From Streptomyces atratus (GTDB lineage: Bacteria > Actinomycetota > Actinomycetes > Streptomycetales > Streptomycetaceae), in the NCBI RefSeq assembly GCF_014648655.1, contig NZ_BMRN01000003.1:140177-204176 (forward strand): DNA of 64,000 nucleotides, read 5' to 3'. The first letter of the stretch is position 1. Each line of letters begins with the position of its first letter. A program made the translations under genes and the position numbers. Under the pieces are notes generated by a model. That model worked only from the letters and a program-made list of their open reading frames with translations, had not been told where the DNA came from and did no database searches. Positions 6,918 to 16,079 of the stretch are shown piece after piece.

Positions 6918-9104
6918 TCAGGCGGGAAAGTCTCCGCTGGTGGCGTTGATGGCCACTACGCCGCTTTCGTTGGTCACGTAGACCAAGCCGCCCGCGACGA
7001 CAGGAGTGTTCGGCGCCCCTTCGCCGCGCACCCTGGCTCCGGTTCGGGCGGACCAGCGCCGGGAACCGGAGGCCGCGTCGACGGCGTGGACGGTTCCGCG
7101 GGGGTCGTTCAGATCAGCGACATAGACCATCCCGCCTGCCACGGCCGGTGTCGATGGGAGGAAGGGGCCGTTGACGTCGAAGCTCCACCTCTCGGTGCCC
7201 GTCTTTGGGACCAGTGCGTGGAGGGCGTTGTCGCCGCCCCCGACGTAGACCGTGCCCGAAGCGACGACTGGCGGTGAGGGCCGGAACCAGGCGTCGGTAC
7301 CCGCCGCACGCTTGAGGGGCACGACCCATCGCCCGGTACCGTCAGCCGTGTTCAAGGCGTAGAGGCTGTCGTCGCTGCCGGTGGCGAAGACGATGCCGTC
7401 GGACACCGCAGGGGTCTTGGTGAAATAGGTGTCGCGGAAGGCCCACGTCTTCTCGCCGAGCACTGCGTCCAGGGCGTACAGCCCCGGCTCCTTGCCGCCG
7501 AGACCGATGTAGAGCGTCCCATCGGCCACAGCAGGGGAACAGAAGACCTTGTCTCCCGTGGCGAAACTCCACTTCTTGGTGCCGGTGTCCGCGTGGACGG
7601 CATAGACGTGCTTGTCGATACTGCCGAAGTAGATCGTCCCGTCGACCACGGCGGGCTTGCCCGTGATGACGTCCCCTGCGGTGAACACCCACTTCTCGCT
7701 ACCGCTCCGGGCGTGCAGTTTCCCCTTGGAGTCGGCGAAGTACAGCATGCCGTCGGCCGTCGCGAGCTGATACACCTCATCCTTGGTGTCCAGCTGTGCC
7801 CGCTCCGCTCCGGTGAGCGCGTCCAGCCCATAGATCGTTTCACCATCGGTGAAGCGGAGCGTCCCGCCCGACACAACCGGGGCGGACGGGTCGGAAATCT
7901 TCGCCTCGTAACGCCATCCGCGCGGCCCGGAGCTCGCCTGTCCGCCGCCACCGTCCCCGGAGCCGCGCCCAGTGGGTGGTTTGTCCGTATTGTTGTCGCG
8001 GGTTAGTACTGCGGCCGTCACGCCGGTCGCCGCCACCGCGGTCGCGCCAAGGCCCAGCCACAACACACGTCGGCGAGTGAGGAGTTGGGGCTTGCTGTCC
8101 GTACCGGCCGTCCCGGGCCGGTCATCAACGGCGGGGTACAGGGGCCTGGGCGGGGACATTGCCGTCCGGGTCGTCGCGCCGTGGACGGGGTCGGGCGCGG
8201 GACCGAACCCGGCGGGGGGCCTTGCGGGCAGGTCGGGCACCGTACGGACGTCCGCGGGCGTCGCGTGCAGAGTGCGCAGCGCGTCGTGGACCTCGACGGC
8301 GGAGACCGGGCGGTCCTCGGGCGACTTCGCCAGGAGCCGCAGCACCAGGGCGTCGAGCGCGGCCGGCACGTCCGTCCGGAGCTTGCCGGGCGGCACGGGC
8401 GCCTTGCTGAGGTGGGCGGTCATCAGCGACACCGGCCCCGTGGCCTCGAACGGCGGCGCGCCGGTGAGGAGTTCGTGCAGCACACAGCCGAACGCGTACA
8501 GGTCCGAGCGGCCGTCCCCGCTCTGCTCCTCGAAGCGCTCGGGTGCCATGTAGGCGAGAGTGCCCATGACTTTGCTGGACTTGGCGCTGGCTGACATGTA
8601 GCGGGCGATCCCGAAGTCCAGGACCTTCACCTCGCCGCCCGCGGTGAGCATCAGATTGGCGGGCTTGAGGTCCCGGTGCACGACGCCCGCGGCGTGGGCG
8701 GCGGCCAGAGCCGCCGCGCCCTGAGCGGCCCACTCGACCGCGACCGGCACCGGGGGCAGGCCGTCCTGGCGCAGCACCGCTGCCAGGTCCCGGCCCTCCA
8801 CGTACTCCATGACCAGGAAAAGCGTCCCGTCAGCCGGATCCTGGCCCATGTCGTGGACGATGACGACGCCGCGGTGGTTGAGACCGCCCGCGATGCGCGC
8901 CTCTCGGAAGAACAACTCCGCGCCGCCGGGGTCGTCCTGGCCATGGGGCAGCAACTTGACCGCAACGCGGCGGCCGATTACCCGGTCCCGCCCCGCCCAG
9001 ACTTCCCCCATACCGCCCCGGCCGACGAACGCCGTCAGCTCATACCGCCCCGCAAGAACGCGCACAGACTCCCCCGTCCCTTCGGGACACACCGTCCCAC
9101 TCAC
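6918..9104 (-). CDS. Ser/Thr protein kinase with extracellular PQQ-like beta-propeller
   Basis: A 728-residue PASTA-less Hanks-type kinase. The cytoplasmic kinase domain spans about residues 20-280: glycine loop GRGGMGEVW (29-36), ATP lysine K50, catalytic HRDLKPAN (143-150), DFG (163-165) and APE (187-189). A proline-rich linker leads to one membrane segment (about 347-367). From about 400 to the end lie repeated PQQ/YVTN-type blades (GTIYFGSIDKHVYAVHADTG, GTVYVGGGDNALHALVP and similar), which should fold outside the cell as a sensor propeller. The kinase motifs are all intact, so it should be active. It is transcribed alone; ligand and targets are unknown. Confidence 0.93.
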   Translation of the reverse strand: MSGTVCPEGTGESVRVLAGRYELTAFVGRGGMGEVWAGRDRVIGRRVAVKLLPHGQDDPGGAELFFREARIAGGLNHRGVVIVHDMGQDPADGTLFLVMEYVEGRDLAAVLRQDGLPPVPVAVEWAAQGAAALAAAHAAGVVHRDLKPANLMLTAGGEVKVLDFGIARYMSASAKSSKVMGTLAYMAPERFEEQSGDGRSDLYAFGCVLHELLTGAPPFEATGPVSLMTAHLSKAPVPPGKLRTDVPAALDALVLRLLAKSPEDRPVSAVEVHDALRTLHATPADVRTVPDLPARPPAGFGPAPDPVHGATTRTAMSPPRPLYPAVDDRPGTAGTDSKPQLLTRRRVLWLGLGATAVAATGVTAAVLTRDNNTDKPPTGRGSGDGGGGQASSGPRGWRYEAKISDPSAPVVSGGTLRFTDGETIYGLDALTGAERAQLDTKDEVYQLATADGMLYFADSKGKLHARSGSEKWVFTAGDVITGKPAVVDGTIYFGSIDKHVYAVHADTGTKKWSFATGDKVFCSPAVADGTLYIGLGGKEPGLYALDAVLGEKTWAFRDTYFTKTPAVSDGIVFATGSDDSLYALNTADGTGRWVVPLKRAAGTDAWFRPSPPVVASGTVYVGGGDNALHALVPKTGTERWSFDVNGPFLPSTPAVAGGMVYVADLNDPRGTVHAVDAASGSRRWSARTGARVRGEGAPNTPVVAGGLVYVTNESGVVAINATSGDFPA

Positions 9105-9250
9105 GCACGCGGCTCATTGAACCCCAGAACCCCGGACAGTTCGGAGTCGGGGCCTGATGTGCTGGAGGACGAGGAACGTCCATGCGGGCGCGGGATCGAC
9201 CCGGTGCGCCACGTCCGGGACCTTTGTTCGGGCACCCCTCGGAAGTCGTA

Positions 9251-10459
9251 TCAGCCGGCGAACCGCCGCCCGGAGCACGGCCCCGCCACGACCAGCACCA
9301 GAGCTGCGACCGCACCGCCGAGCAGCATGACCGCCGACAAGGACAGGTGGTCCAGGACGGCTCCGCCTGCCAGGGCGCCGAGGGCGAAGGTCGCCTGGAA
9401 GGACGCGGTGAACAGGACCGACGCCGCTTCGGGCGCGTCGGGCGCAGCCTTGGCGAACCAGGTCTGCGAGCAGACCGGCACCGCGCCGTAGGCGACACCC
9501 CAGACAATCAGCAGCGCGACGGCCCCGGCCTCCCACCTGCCCAGGACCGGGAGCAGCGCGGTCGCGGTGGCGATGAGTCCCGCGGCGAGGGAGACCGCGA
9601 CGCGCGGGCGGCGTGTCACGAGTGCGCCGCCTACGAAGTTGCCGACGATCCCGGCGGCGCCGTAGACCAGCAGGAACACCGTGATCAGCGCCGGGTCGGC
9701 GCGGGTGATCTGTTCCAGAAAGGGGGTTATGTAGGTATACGTGGCGAAGTGGGACAGGACGATGAGGAAGGTGAGGAGCAGTGCGAACCGGGTGCCGGTC
9801 CGGCCGAGCACGGTACGGAGCACGCTCGCGCGGGTGACCTGCGTCGGGGGCAGGGCCGGAATCACCAGGAGCATCAGGGCCAGTACGCCCATGGTCAGTA
9901 CCCCCATGGCGACGAATGCCGTCCGCCAGCCGGCCAGGCCGCCGATGAACGTACCGGCGGGGACGCCGAGCACGGAGCCCAGCGGGACGGCCGAGAAGAC
10001 CACCGCTGTCGCTCGGCCGACCGACGCCGGGCGGACCAGCCGGCCCGCCAGTCCGGCCCCGATGGACCAGAAGCCGCCGATGGTGATCCCGACCATCACC
10101 CGGGAGACCAGGACGAGTCGGTAGTCCGTCGCGGCGGCGACGAGGAAGTCGGCCAGGGCCAGCAGGAGCATGAAGGCGCAGAGCATCACCCGCCGGTCGA
10201 CGCGGGCCGTCACCACGGTGACCAAAGGGGCCGAGACCGCTGCGAGGAGCCCGGGCATGGTCATCATCAGGCCCGCGGTGCCGTCCGAGACGGCGAAGTC
10301 CGACCCGATCGACGTCAGCAGACCGATGGGCAGGATCTCGGTGGTGACGATGGAGAAGATGCCCAGCATCACGGAGACGACGGCGAGCCGGCCGCGTAAA
10401 GGGGTGCGGGCGGGGAGGGCGGTGCGTTCGGAGGGGGTGGTGGCCGCGGTGGGGGGCAT
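9251..10459 (-). CDS. MFS transporter, DHA1-type drug/metabolite exporter
   Basis: A 402-residue permease with twelve predicted membrane helices. The N-terminal half includes the family pattern VSVMLGIFSIVTTEILPIGLLTSIGSDF, resembling chloramphenicol/arabinose-exporter (CmlR/AraJ/PbuE-like) MFS proteins, and the loop motif VTARVDRRVML. It would export a small molecule by proton antiport; substrate unknown. ATG 10459 begins MPPTAATTPSERT, an ordinary cytoplasmic leader. The gene is followed by 146 bases before the kinase gene and preceded by a region with a 21-base-period direct repeat (10578-10620). Confidence 0.88.
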   Translation of the reverse strand: MPPTAATTPSERTALPARTPLRGRLAVVSVMLGIFSIVTTEILPIGLLTSIGSDFAVSDGTAGLMMTMPGLLAAVSAPLVTVVTARVDRRVMLCAFMLLLALADFLVAAATDYRLVLVSRVMVGITIGGFWSIGAGLAGRLVRPASVGRATAVVFSAVPLGSVLGVPAGTFIGGLAGWRTAFVAMGVLTMGVLALMLLVIPALPPTQVTRASVLRTVLGRTGTRFALLLTFLIVLSHFATYTYITPFLEQITRADPALITVFLLVYGAAGIVGNFVGGALVTRRPRVAVSLAAGLIATATALLPVLGRWEAGAVALLIVWGVAYGAVPVCSQTWFAKAAPDAPEAASVLFTASFQATFALGALAGGAVLDHLSLSAVMLLGGAVAALVLVVAGPCSGRRFAG

Positions 10460-10577
10460 GGCGGATGCCGTCCTGTGCTCGGTGACGCGAGGGCTGTTCG
10501 CCCCAGTTCACAAGCCGCGGTGGACGGTGTCTGGCAGGTTCGCGACGTCAACGCTGCCGGCCTGGGGTGATGTCGCT

Positions 10578-10620
10578 TTTTCGCCGGAGGCCGGACACTT
10601 TTCGCCGGAAGGCCGGGAAC
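10578..10620. repeat. Tandem direct repeat, period 21 bp
   Basis: TTTTCGCCGGAGGCCGGAC-like sequence at 10578-10596 recurs with small changes at 10599-10620. It lies about 120 bases upstream of the MFS start. Two-turn spacing would put both copies on one face of the DNA, so a regulator site is possible. Confidence 0.4.
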
Positions 10621-10626
10621 AGTGAA

Positions 10627-10660
10627 GGGCCGTCGCTCCCGAGCGGGGGAGTGACGGCCC
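10627..10660 (-). terminator. Terminator after the NlpC/P60 gene
   Basis: The 14-bp stem GGGCCGTCGCTCCC (10627-10640) / GGGAGTGACGGCCC (10647-10660) has one G-U-type mismatch and a six-base loop. It lies 56 bases beyond the stop of the peptidase gene. Confidence 0.7.
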
Positions 10661-10716
10661 ATCACCAGGCGCCGAGAAGGCGCTTGTGAATCCGTGAACC
10701 CAGAGGTTGCGCCGAA

Positions 10717-11550
10717 TCAGAGAACGCGGACCGCGCCCGACGGCGGGTCGTAGGAGAGCGGACGCTGCACCACACCGGTGCTGGAGTTCTGCGCACCGAC
10801 GAACTCGCCGCCGCCCACGTAGACCCCGACGTGGTACGCGCTGCCCGCGCCGCCCCAGTACAGGATGTCGCCCGGCTGGAGGTTGCTCAGGGAGACCTGG
10901 GTGCCCGCGGTGGACTGGGCCTGCGAGACACGCGGCAGGTCGACGCCGACCGAACGGAACGCGGCCTGGACGAGGCCGGAGCAGTCCCACGAGTTGGGGC
11001 CGGTGCCGCCGGACACATACGCGTCGCCGACCTGGGCCTTCACGAAGGAGATGACGGACGCGGCGGAGCCGGTGGCGCTCGACGAGGAGGAAGAGGAGGC
11101 CGAGGCCACGGCGCTGCCGGCGGAGGAGCCGGAGGTCGCGCTGAGCGTCGTACGGGCGGCGGTGCGGGAGGCGCGCTCGGCGGCCTCCGCCTTGGCCTTG
11201 GCGGCCGCCTCCGCCTTCTTCTTGGCCTCCGCCTTGCGTACTGCCTCGGCCTTGGCCTTCTTGGCGGTCTTGGCCGCGGTGGCGGCTGCGGCATCCTCCT
11301 GGGCCTGCGTCTGCAGGTCCTGGGCGACCTGCTGCGTGGCCTGAGCGGACGCGGCGACGGCGGTGGAGAGCCCGGCGGTGATGGTGGGCATCTCGATGGT
11401 CTGGGTCACCGGCTCGGCCTGGGCCGGACCGGCAGCGCCTGCGACCGCGATGGTGCTGAGGACGCCACCGGCAACTCCGGCCCGCAGCGCCGTCTTCGGC
11501 GCGTTTCGGCGGGGCTTCCGGTGGCTGGGTATGTGAGCGGTGTGGGACAT
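10717..11550 (-). CDS. Secreted NlpC/P60 family peptidoglycan endopeptidase
   Basis: A 277-residue exported cell-wall hydrolase. The Sec signal has a basic start (HRKPRRNAPK), a hydrophobic core (GVAGGVLSTIAVAGAAG) and cleavage after PAQA. Next comes a long Ala/Lys/Glu-rich coiled region (about 60-150) and a serine-rich linker. The C-terminal NlpC/P60 domain has catalytic Cys in NSWDCSGLVQAAF, His in YHVGVYVG, and the GDILYWGG strand. It should cut gamma-D-Glu to diaminopimelate bonds in peptidoglycan. The frame extends upstream to 11700, but ATG 11548-11550 gives the expected signal peptide, although no strong ribosome site precedes it. Divergent from nuoA across a 761-base gap. Confidence 0.92.
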   Translation of the reverse strand: MSHTAHIPSHRKPRRNAPKTALRAGVAGGVLSTIAVAGAAGPAQAEPVTQTIEMPTITAGLSTAVAASAQATQQVAQDLQTQAQEDAAAATAAKTAKKAKAEAVRKAEAKKKAEAAAKAKAEAAERASRTAARTTLSATSGSSAGSAVASASSSSSSSATGSAASVISFVKAQVGDAYVSGGTGPNSWDCSGLVQAAFRSVGVDLPRVSQAQSTAGTQVSLSNLQPGDILYWGGAGSAYHVGVYVGGGEFVGAQNSSTGVVQRPLSYDPPSGAVRVL

Positions 11551-12311
11551 GAGTACTAGCGCTATCAGGGCCCCGGGGCTCCCATCAAGAAACGTGTGTT
11601 GCGACACAGTTACGTTCGGAATCTGTGAATCCGCTTTCTGGCGGCCCTTATTGACGCCGTAACGGGCAAAACGGGCATGCTTGATCAACGCTGTGATCAC
11701 GGACTTTCGGTAATACGCCCGAATTGCCCGCCGCTTACCATCCGCTTACACCGATGGCCAAGCCCGCTTTTGTCGAAGCCTCGATGGAGTGACGCAGGTC
11801 ACAGCATCATTGACGGGTGACGGGGCGTGCGAGTGATCCGCGGTCGGCGTCGCGGCGGATCGCCGGCCGGCCGGTCTTCGCCCGGAAGATCGTGAATGCG
11901 GGCACGCGTCCACTTCGTCCGACGTGAGCCCCTCGCACGGGTGAGCCCGGAGTGGGGTGGATCCTCATATCACGCATCTTTGTCCATTGCTAATTTGCGC
12001 GTAGAGGCGTCTGATTGTTAAAGGAAGAACGCCTTGACCAGCGACAACAGCATCAGATGTCACGTCTCGTGACCGCACAGCCGCTTTGCGTGTGAAGATC
12101 AGCCCTCATCCGGCTTCATGATCATTCGCCGGGTGGTGGAGATCACAAACTCGGTGTACTACTCCGTGTCGCAGATCACAGGATGGCGGGCATAGGATGC
12201 GGGGCAGTCGGGCTTGTGAACTGCCTCACATGTACACGATCTTGGTGAGGTGGCGAGCCGAATCGCCCGATGCGGTCCAACGGTCAAGGACGACTGGAAG
12301 GAGCGAGGAGC
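11551..12311. other. Long intergenic region between NlpC/P60 gene and nuoA
   Basis: This 761-base gap holds no convincing gene. It is AT-richer than its surroundings and should carry the promoters for both divergent units. Seen: a repeated TAAGCGG on the minus strand near 11735-11755; GTGATCAC at 11692-11699; two GATCACA motifs near 12142 and 12174; a possible nuo -10 (TAGGAT, 12193-12198); and a Rex-like site at 12214-12231. A ydaO-type (c-di-AMP) riboswitch, common before Streptomyces cell-wall hydrolases, was looked for and not recognised. Confidence 0.6.
12214..12231 (+). promoter_or_regulatory. Rex-like operator upstream of nuoA
   Basis: The site reads TTGTGAACTGCCTCACAT. The Rex operator consensus is TTGTGAA-N4-TTCACAA; here the left half matches 7/7 and the right half 5/7 with correct spacing. 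It lies about 80 bases before nuoA and just downstream of a possible -10, so binding would block transcription. Rex represses respiratory genes when the NADH/NAD+ ratio is low, a fitting control for an NADH dehydrogenase. Confidence 0.65.
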
Positions 12312-12671
12312 GTGAATGCCTACGCGCCCATCCTCGTGCTCGGCGCCCTCGGGGCAGGGTTTGCGATCTTCTCCGTGGTCATGGCCACGCTTATCGGCCC
12401 GAAGCGGTACAACCGAGCAAAGCTCGAAGCGTACGAGTGCGGTATCGAACCCACCCCCACTCCAGCCGGAGGCGGCCGCTTCCCCATCAAGTACTACCTG
12501 ACGGCGATGCTCTTCATCGTCTTCGACATCGAGATCGTCTTCCTCTATCCCTGGGCGGTCACCTTCGACGCCCTGGGGATCTTCGGGCTCGTGGAGATGC
12601 TGCTCTTCGTGCTCACCGTCTTCGTCGCCTACGCGTATGTATGGCGTCGCGGCGGCCTGGAATGGGACTGA
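12312..12671 (+). CDS. nuoA: NADH-quinone oxidoreductase subunit A
   Basis: A 119-residue membrane subunit of complex I, with three membrane helices. Recognised by [19 protein letters not shown] (the conserved loop with the Cys also seen in mitochondrial ND3) and [26 protein letters not shown]. It sits at the hinge between membrane and peripheral arms. GTG 12312 is chosen because GAAGGAG lies eight bases upstream; the ATG frame upstream adds an unlikely leader. First gene of the 14-gene operon, 18 bases before nuoB. Confidence 0.96.
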   Translation: MNAYAPILVLGALGAGFAIFSVVMATLIGPKRYNRAKLEAYECGIEPTPTPAGGGRFPIKYYLTAMLFIVFDIEIVFLYPWAVTFDALGIFGLVEMLLFVLTVFVAYAYVWRRGGLEWD

Positions 12672-12689
12672 GGGGCTGAGGGGCACACC

Positions 12690-13244
12690 ATGGGACTCGA
12701 AGAGAAGCTGCCCAGCGGCTTCGTGCTGACCACTGTCGAGCAGGCCGCCGGCTGGGTGCGGAAGTCCTCCGTCTTCCCCGCCACCTTCGGCCTCGCCTGC
12801 TGCGCCATCGAGATGATGACGACCGGAGCCGGGCGTTACGACCTGGCCCGTTTCGGGATGGAGGTCTTCCGCGGATCGCCGCGACAGGCGGATCTGATGA
12901 TCGTGGCAGGGCGGGTCAGTCAGAAGATGGCGCCCGTCCTGCGGCAGGTCTACGACCAGATGCCGAACCCCAAGTGGGTCATCTCCATGGGAGTTTGTGC
13001 ATCATCGGGCGGGATGTTCAACAATTACGCCATTGTTCAGGGTGTTGATCATATTGTCCCGGTTGATATCTACTTGCCGGGCTGCCCGCCGCGGCCCGAG
13101 ATGCTGATGGACGCGATCCTCAAGCTCCACCAGAAGATCCAGAGCTCCAAGCTCGGGGTCAACGCGGAGGAGGCCGCCCGCGAGGCCGAGGACGCGGCGC
13201 TCAAGGCACTGCCCCTGATCGAGATGAAGGGGCTCCTGCGGTGA
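12690..13244 (+). CDS. nuoB: NADH-quinone oxidoreductase subunit B
   Basis: A 184-residue peripheral-arm subunit that carries the N2 [4Fe-4S] cluster, the last electron carrier before menaquinone. The ligands are the tandem cysteines in [11 protein letters not shown] (C37, C38), C103 in [10 protein letters not shown] and C132 in PGCPPRPE. Length is normal for the family. A C-terminal charged extension ([13 protein letters not shown]) is typical of actinobacterial forms. The stop overlaps the GTG start of nuoC by four bases. Confidence 0.97.
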   Translation: MGLEEKLPSGFVLTTVEQAAGWVRKSSVFPATFGLACCAIEMMTTGAGRYDLARFGMEVFRGSPRQADLMIVAGRVSQKMAPVLRQVYDQMPNPKWVISMGVCASSGGMFNNYAIVQGVDHIVPVDIYLPGCPPRPEMLMDAILKLHQKIQSSKLGVNAEEAAREAEDAALKALPLIEMKGLLR

Positions 13245-13966
13245 GTGAGAACCAGAACCACGACGAGCAGAACAACAACGGTGTTCCCGCGCCGCGCGAC
13301 GAGACCGGCGAGGTCATCGGCGTACGCAAGGGCATGTTCGGCGCCAACAACGGCGGCGACACCTCCGGCTACGGCGGCCTCGTCCGCACGGTGGCGCTGC
13401 CGGGCGCCACGTCCCGTCCGTACGGCGGCTGGTTCGACGAGCTGGCCGACGAGCTCGAAGGGGCCCTGGAGGAACAGGACCTGCTTCCCGAGAACGTCAT
13501 CGAGAAGACCGTTGTCGACCGCGGCGAGCTCACCTTCCACATCGCCCGCGAACACCTCGTCCGGGTCGCCCGGACCCTGCGCGACGACCCGGCGCTGCGC
13601 TTCGAGCTCTGTACGGGGGTGAGCGGCGTCCACTTCCTCGGCGACAAGGGCCGGGAACTGCACGCCGTCTACCACCTGCGCTCGATCACGCACGGCCGGC
13701 TGATCCGCCTGGAGGTGTCGGCCCCGGACAACGATCCGCACATCCCGTCCCTCGTCGAGGTCTACCCGACCAACGACTGGCACGAGCGTGAGGCATACGA
13801 CTTCTTCGGGCTCATCTTCGACGGGCACCCCGCCCTCACCCGGATCATGATGCCGGACGACTGGCAGGGCTTCCCGCAGCGCAAGGACTACCCGCTCGGC
13901 GGCATCGCCATCGAGTACAAGGGCGCCCAGATCCCGGCTCCGGACCAGCGGAGGTCGTACTCCTGA
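13241..13966 (+). CDS. nuoC: NADH-quinone oxidoreductase subunit C
   Basis: A 241-residue peripheral-arm subunit of the 30-kDa type. The family signature [22 protein letters not shown] is at about residues 184-205, followed by [10 protein letters not shown]. The N-terminal 55 residues are an acidic, low-complexity actinobacterial extension. GTG start inside the nuoB stop (GTGA), ending by one base of overlap with nuoD (TGATG), so translation is coupled on both sides. Not fused to nuoD, unlike in E. coli. Confidence 0.96.
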   Translation: MSENQNHDEQNNNGVPAPRDETGEVIGVRKGMFGANNGGDTSGYGGLVRTVALPGATSRPYGGWFDELADELEGALEEQDLLPENVIEKTVVDRGELTFHIAREHLVRVARTLRDDPALRFELCTGVSGVHFLGDKGRELHAVYHLRSITHGRLIRLEVSAPDNDPHIPSLVEVYPTNDWHEREAYDFFGLIFDGHPALTRIMMPDDWQGFPQRKDYPLGGIAIEYKGAQIPAPDQRRSYS

Positions 13967-15288
13967 TGTCTACTCCCCATGCAACACCTCGGGCGACGAC
14001 CGAGGGGACTGTATATACAGTCACCGGCGGCGACTGGGACGAGGTCGTCGAGTCGGCGGTCAAGTCCGACGACGAGCGCATCATCGTCAACATGGGCCCT
14101 CAGCACCCGTCCACGCACGGGGTGCTGCGGCTGATCCTGGAGATCGACGGCGAGACCGTCACCGAGGCCCGCTGTGGCATCGGCTACCTCCACACCGGCA
14201 TCGAGAAGAATCTCGAATTCCGGAACTGGACCCAGGGCACCACCTTCGTGACGCGTATGGATTACCTGACGCCGTTCTTCAACGAGGCGGCGTACTGCCT
14301 GGGCGTCGAGAAGCTCCTCGGCATCGAGGACCAGATCCCTGACCGGGCCAGCATCCTGCGCGTGCTCCTGATGGAGCTCAACCGGATCTCCTCGCACCTG
14401 GTGTGCATCGCCACCGGCGGCATGGAGCTCGGCGCCACCACGATCATGATCTACGGCTTCCGTGATCGTGAACTCGTTCTCGACCTCTTCGAGCTGATCA
14501 CCGGCCTGCGGATGAACCATGCGTTCATCCGGCCCGGCGGACTCGCCCAGGACCTCCCGCCCGGTGCGATCGACCAGCTCCGCGAGTTCGTGAAGACCAT
14601 GAAGAAGAACCTGCCGGAGTACGACAAGCTCGCCACCGGCAACCCGATCTTCAAGGCCCGTATGCAGGACGTCGGCTATCTCGATCTGACCGGCTGCATG
14701 GCACTCGGCGCCACCGGCCCGATCCTGCGCTCCGCCGGACTCCCGCACGACCTGCGCAAGACGGACCCCTACTGCGGATACGAGAACTACGAGTTCGACG
14801 TCCCCACCGCCGACAGTTGCGACGCGTACGGCCGCTTCCTCATCCGGCTCGAGGAGATGCGCCAGTCGCTGCGGATCGTCGAGCAGTGCATCGACCGGCT
14901 CGCCCCCGGGCCGGTGATGGTTGCCGACAAGAAGATCGCCTGGCCGGCCCAGCTCGCGCTCGGTCCGGACGGGCTCGGCAACTCGCTCGACCACATCAAG
15001 AAGATCATGGGCACCTCCATGGAGGCCCTGATCCACCACTTCAAGCTGGTGACCGAGGGCTTCCGGGTCCCGGCCGGGCAGACGTACACCGCCGTCGAGT
15101 CGCCCAAGGGCGAGCTCGGCGTCCATGTCGTCTCGGACGGCGGCACCCGCCCCTACCGGGTCCACTTCCGCGACCCGTCCTTCACCAATCTGCAGGCCAT
15201 GGCGGCGATGTGCGAGGGCGGCCAGGTCGCCGACGTCATCGTCGCCGTCGCGTCCATCGACCCCGTGATGGGAGGCGTCGACCGGTGA
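13966..15288 (+). CDS. nuoD: NADH-quinone oxidoreductase subunit D
   Basis: A 440-residue 49-kDa-type subunit that forms the quinone pocket with NuoB. Recognised by [15 protein letters not shown] (His and neighbouring residues line the quinone site), [10 protein letters not shown], and the C-terminal [38 protein letters not shown], related to the large subunit of NiFe hydrogenases but lacking its metal cysteines. An N-terminal leader of about 40 residues precedes the conserved core. It overlaps nuoE by four bases (GTGA). Confidence 0.97.
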   Translation: MSTPHATPRATTEGTVYTVTGGDWDEVVESAVKSDDERIIVNMGPQHPSTHGVLRLILEIDGETVTEARCGIGYLHTGIEKNLEFRNWTQGTTFVTRMDYLTPFFNEAAYCLGVEKLLGIEDQIPDRASILRVLLMELNRISSHLVCIATGGMELGATTIMIYGFRDRELVLDLFELITGLRMNHAFIRPGGLAQDLPPGAIDQLREFVKTMKKNLPEYDKLATGNPIFKARMQDVGYLDLTGCMALGATGPILRSAGLPHDLRKTDPYCGYENYEFDVPTADSCDAYGRFLIRLEEMRQSLRIVEQCIDRLAPGPVMVADKKIAWPAQLALGPDGLGNSLDHIKKIMGTSMEALIHHFKLVTEGFRVPAGQTYTAVESPKGELGVHVVSDGGTRPYRVHFRDPSFTNLQAMAAMCEGGQVADVIVAVASIDPVMGGVDR

Positions 15289-16079
15289 CCGAAACACGTC
15301 AGGAAGTCAGTCTGGGGATGCCGCAGCTCCCCGCCCCCGCCTACCCGGCCGAGGTGCGCGCCAGGCTCGAAGCGGACGCGAAGGAGGTGATCGCCCGCTA
15401 CCCCGGCAGCCGCTCCGCGCTGCTGCCGCTGCTGCACCTGGTGCAGTCCGAGGAGGGCTACGTCTCCCGTACGGGCATGGCGTTCTGCGCCGAGCTGCTC
15501 GGCCTCACCACCGCCGAGGTCACCGCGGTCGCCACCTTCTACACGATGTACCGGCGCAAGCCGAGCGGTGACTACCAGGTCGGTGTCTGCACCAACACGC
15601 TGTGCGCGGTGATGGGCGGCGACGCCATCTTCGACCGGCTCAAGGAGCACCTCGGCGTCGGCAACGACGAGACAACCGAGGACGGCAAGGTCACCCTCGA
15701 ACACATCGAGTGCAACGCGGCCTGCGACTTCGCTCCCGTGGTGATGGTCAACTGGGAGTTCTTCGACAACCAGACGCCCGAGAGCGCGACGCGCCTGGTC
15801 GACGACCTGATCGCCGGGCGCACCGTCGAACCCACCCGTGGCGCGCCCCTTTGCTCGTACAAGGAGACGTCCCGGATTCTGGCCGGCTTCCCCGACGAGC
15901 GCCCCGGTGCCGTCGAGGCGTCCGGCGGCGCGGGCCCCGCCTCGCTGATCGGTCTCCGGCTCGCCAGGGGCGAGGAGCCGTACCCGAGGGTCGTCGCCCC
16001 GCGGGGCGAGTCGGGGCACGCCGATGCCCCGCAGGACCCGGAGCACCCGTCCGGCCCGACAGGCGAGGAGGGAGAGTGA
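15285..16079 (+). CDS. nuoE: NADH-quinone oxidoreductase subunit E
   Basis: A 264-residue 24-kDa-type subunit of the NADH-oxidising module. The N1a [2Fe-2S] ligands are C102 and C107 (CTNTLC) and C143 and C147 (CNAAC). GTG 15285 lies within the nuoD stop; the longer frame beginning at 14817 is antisense-free noise within nuoD. The C-terminal 85 residues after the thioredoxin-like fold are a proline-, glycine- and acid-rich tail longer than in most bacteria and typical of streptomycetes. It overlaps nuoF (TGATG). Confidence 0.95.
   Translation: MTETRQEVSLGMPQLPAPAYPAEVRARLEADAKEVIARYPGSRSALLPLLHLVQSEEGYVSRTGMAFCAELLGLTTAEVTAVATFYTMYRRKPSGDYQVGVCTNTLCAVMGGDAIFDRLKEHLGVGNDETTEDGKVTLEHIECNAACDFAPVVMVNWEFFDNQTPESATRLVDDLIAGRTVEPTRGAPLCSYKETSRILAGFPDERPGAVEASGGAGPASLIGLRLARGEEPYPRVVAPRGESGHADAPQDPEHPSGPTGEEGE

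Noticed and set aside
11551..12000. c-di-AMP (ydaO) riboswitch before the NlpC/P60 gene
   Set aside because: Expected by analogy with other Streptomyces hydrolase genes, but the conserved core motifs could not be found on the minus strand.
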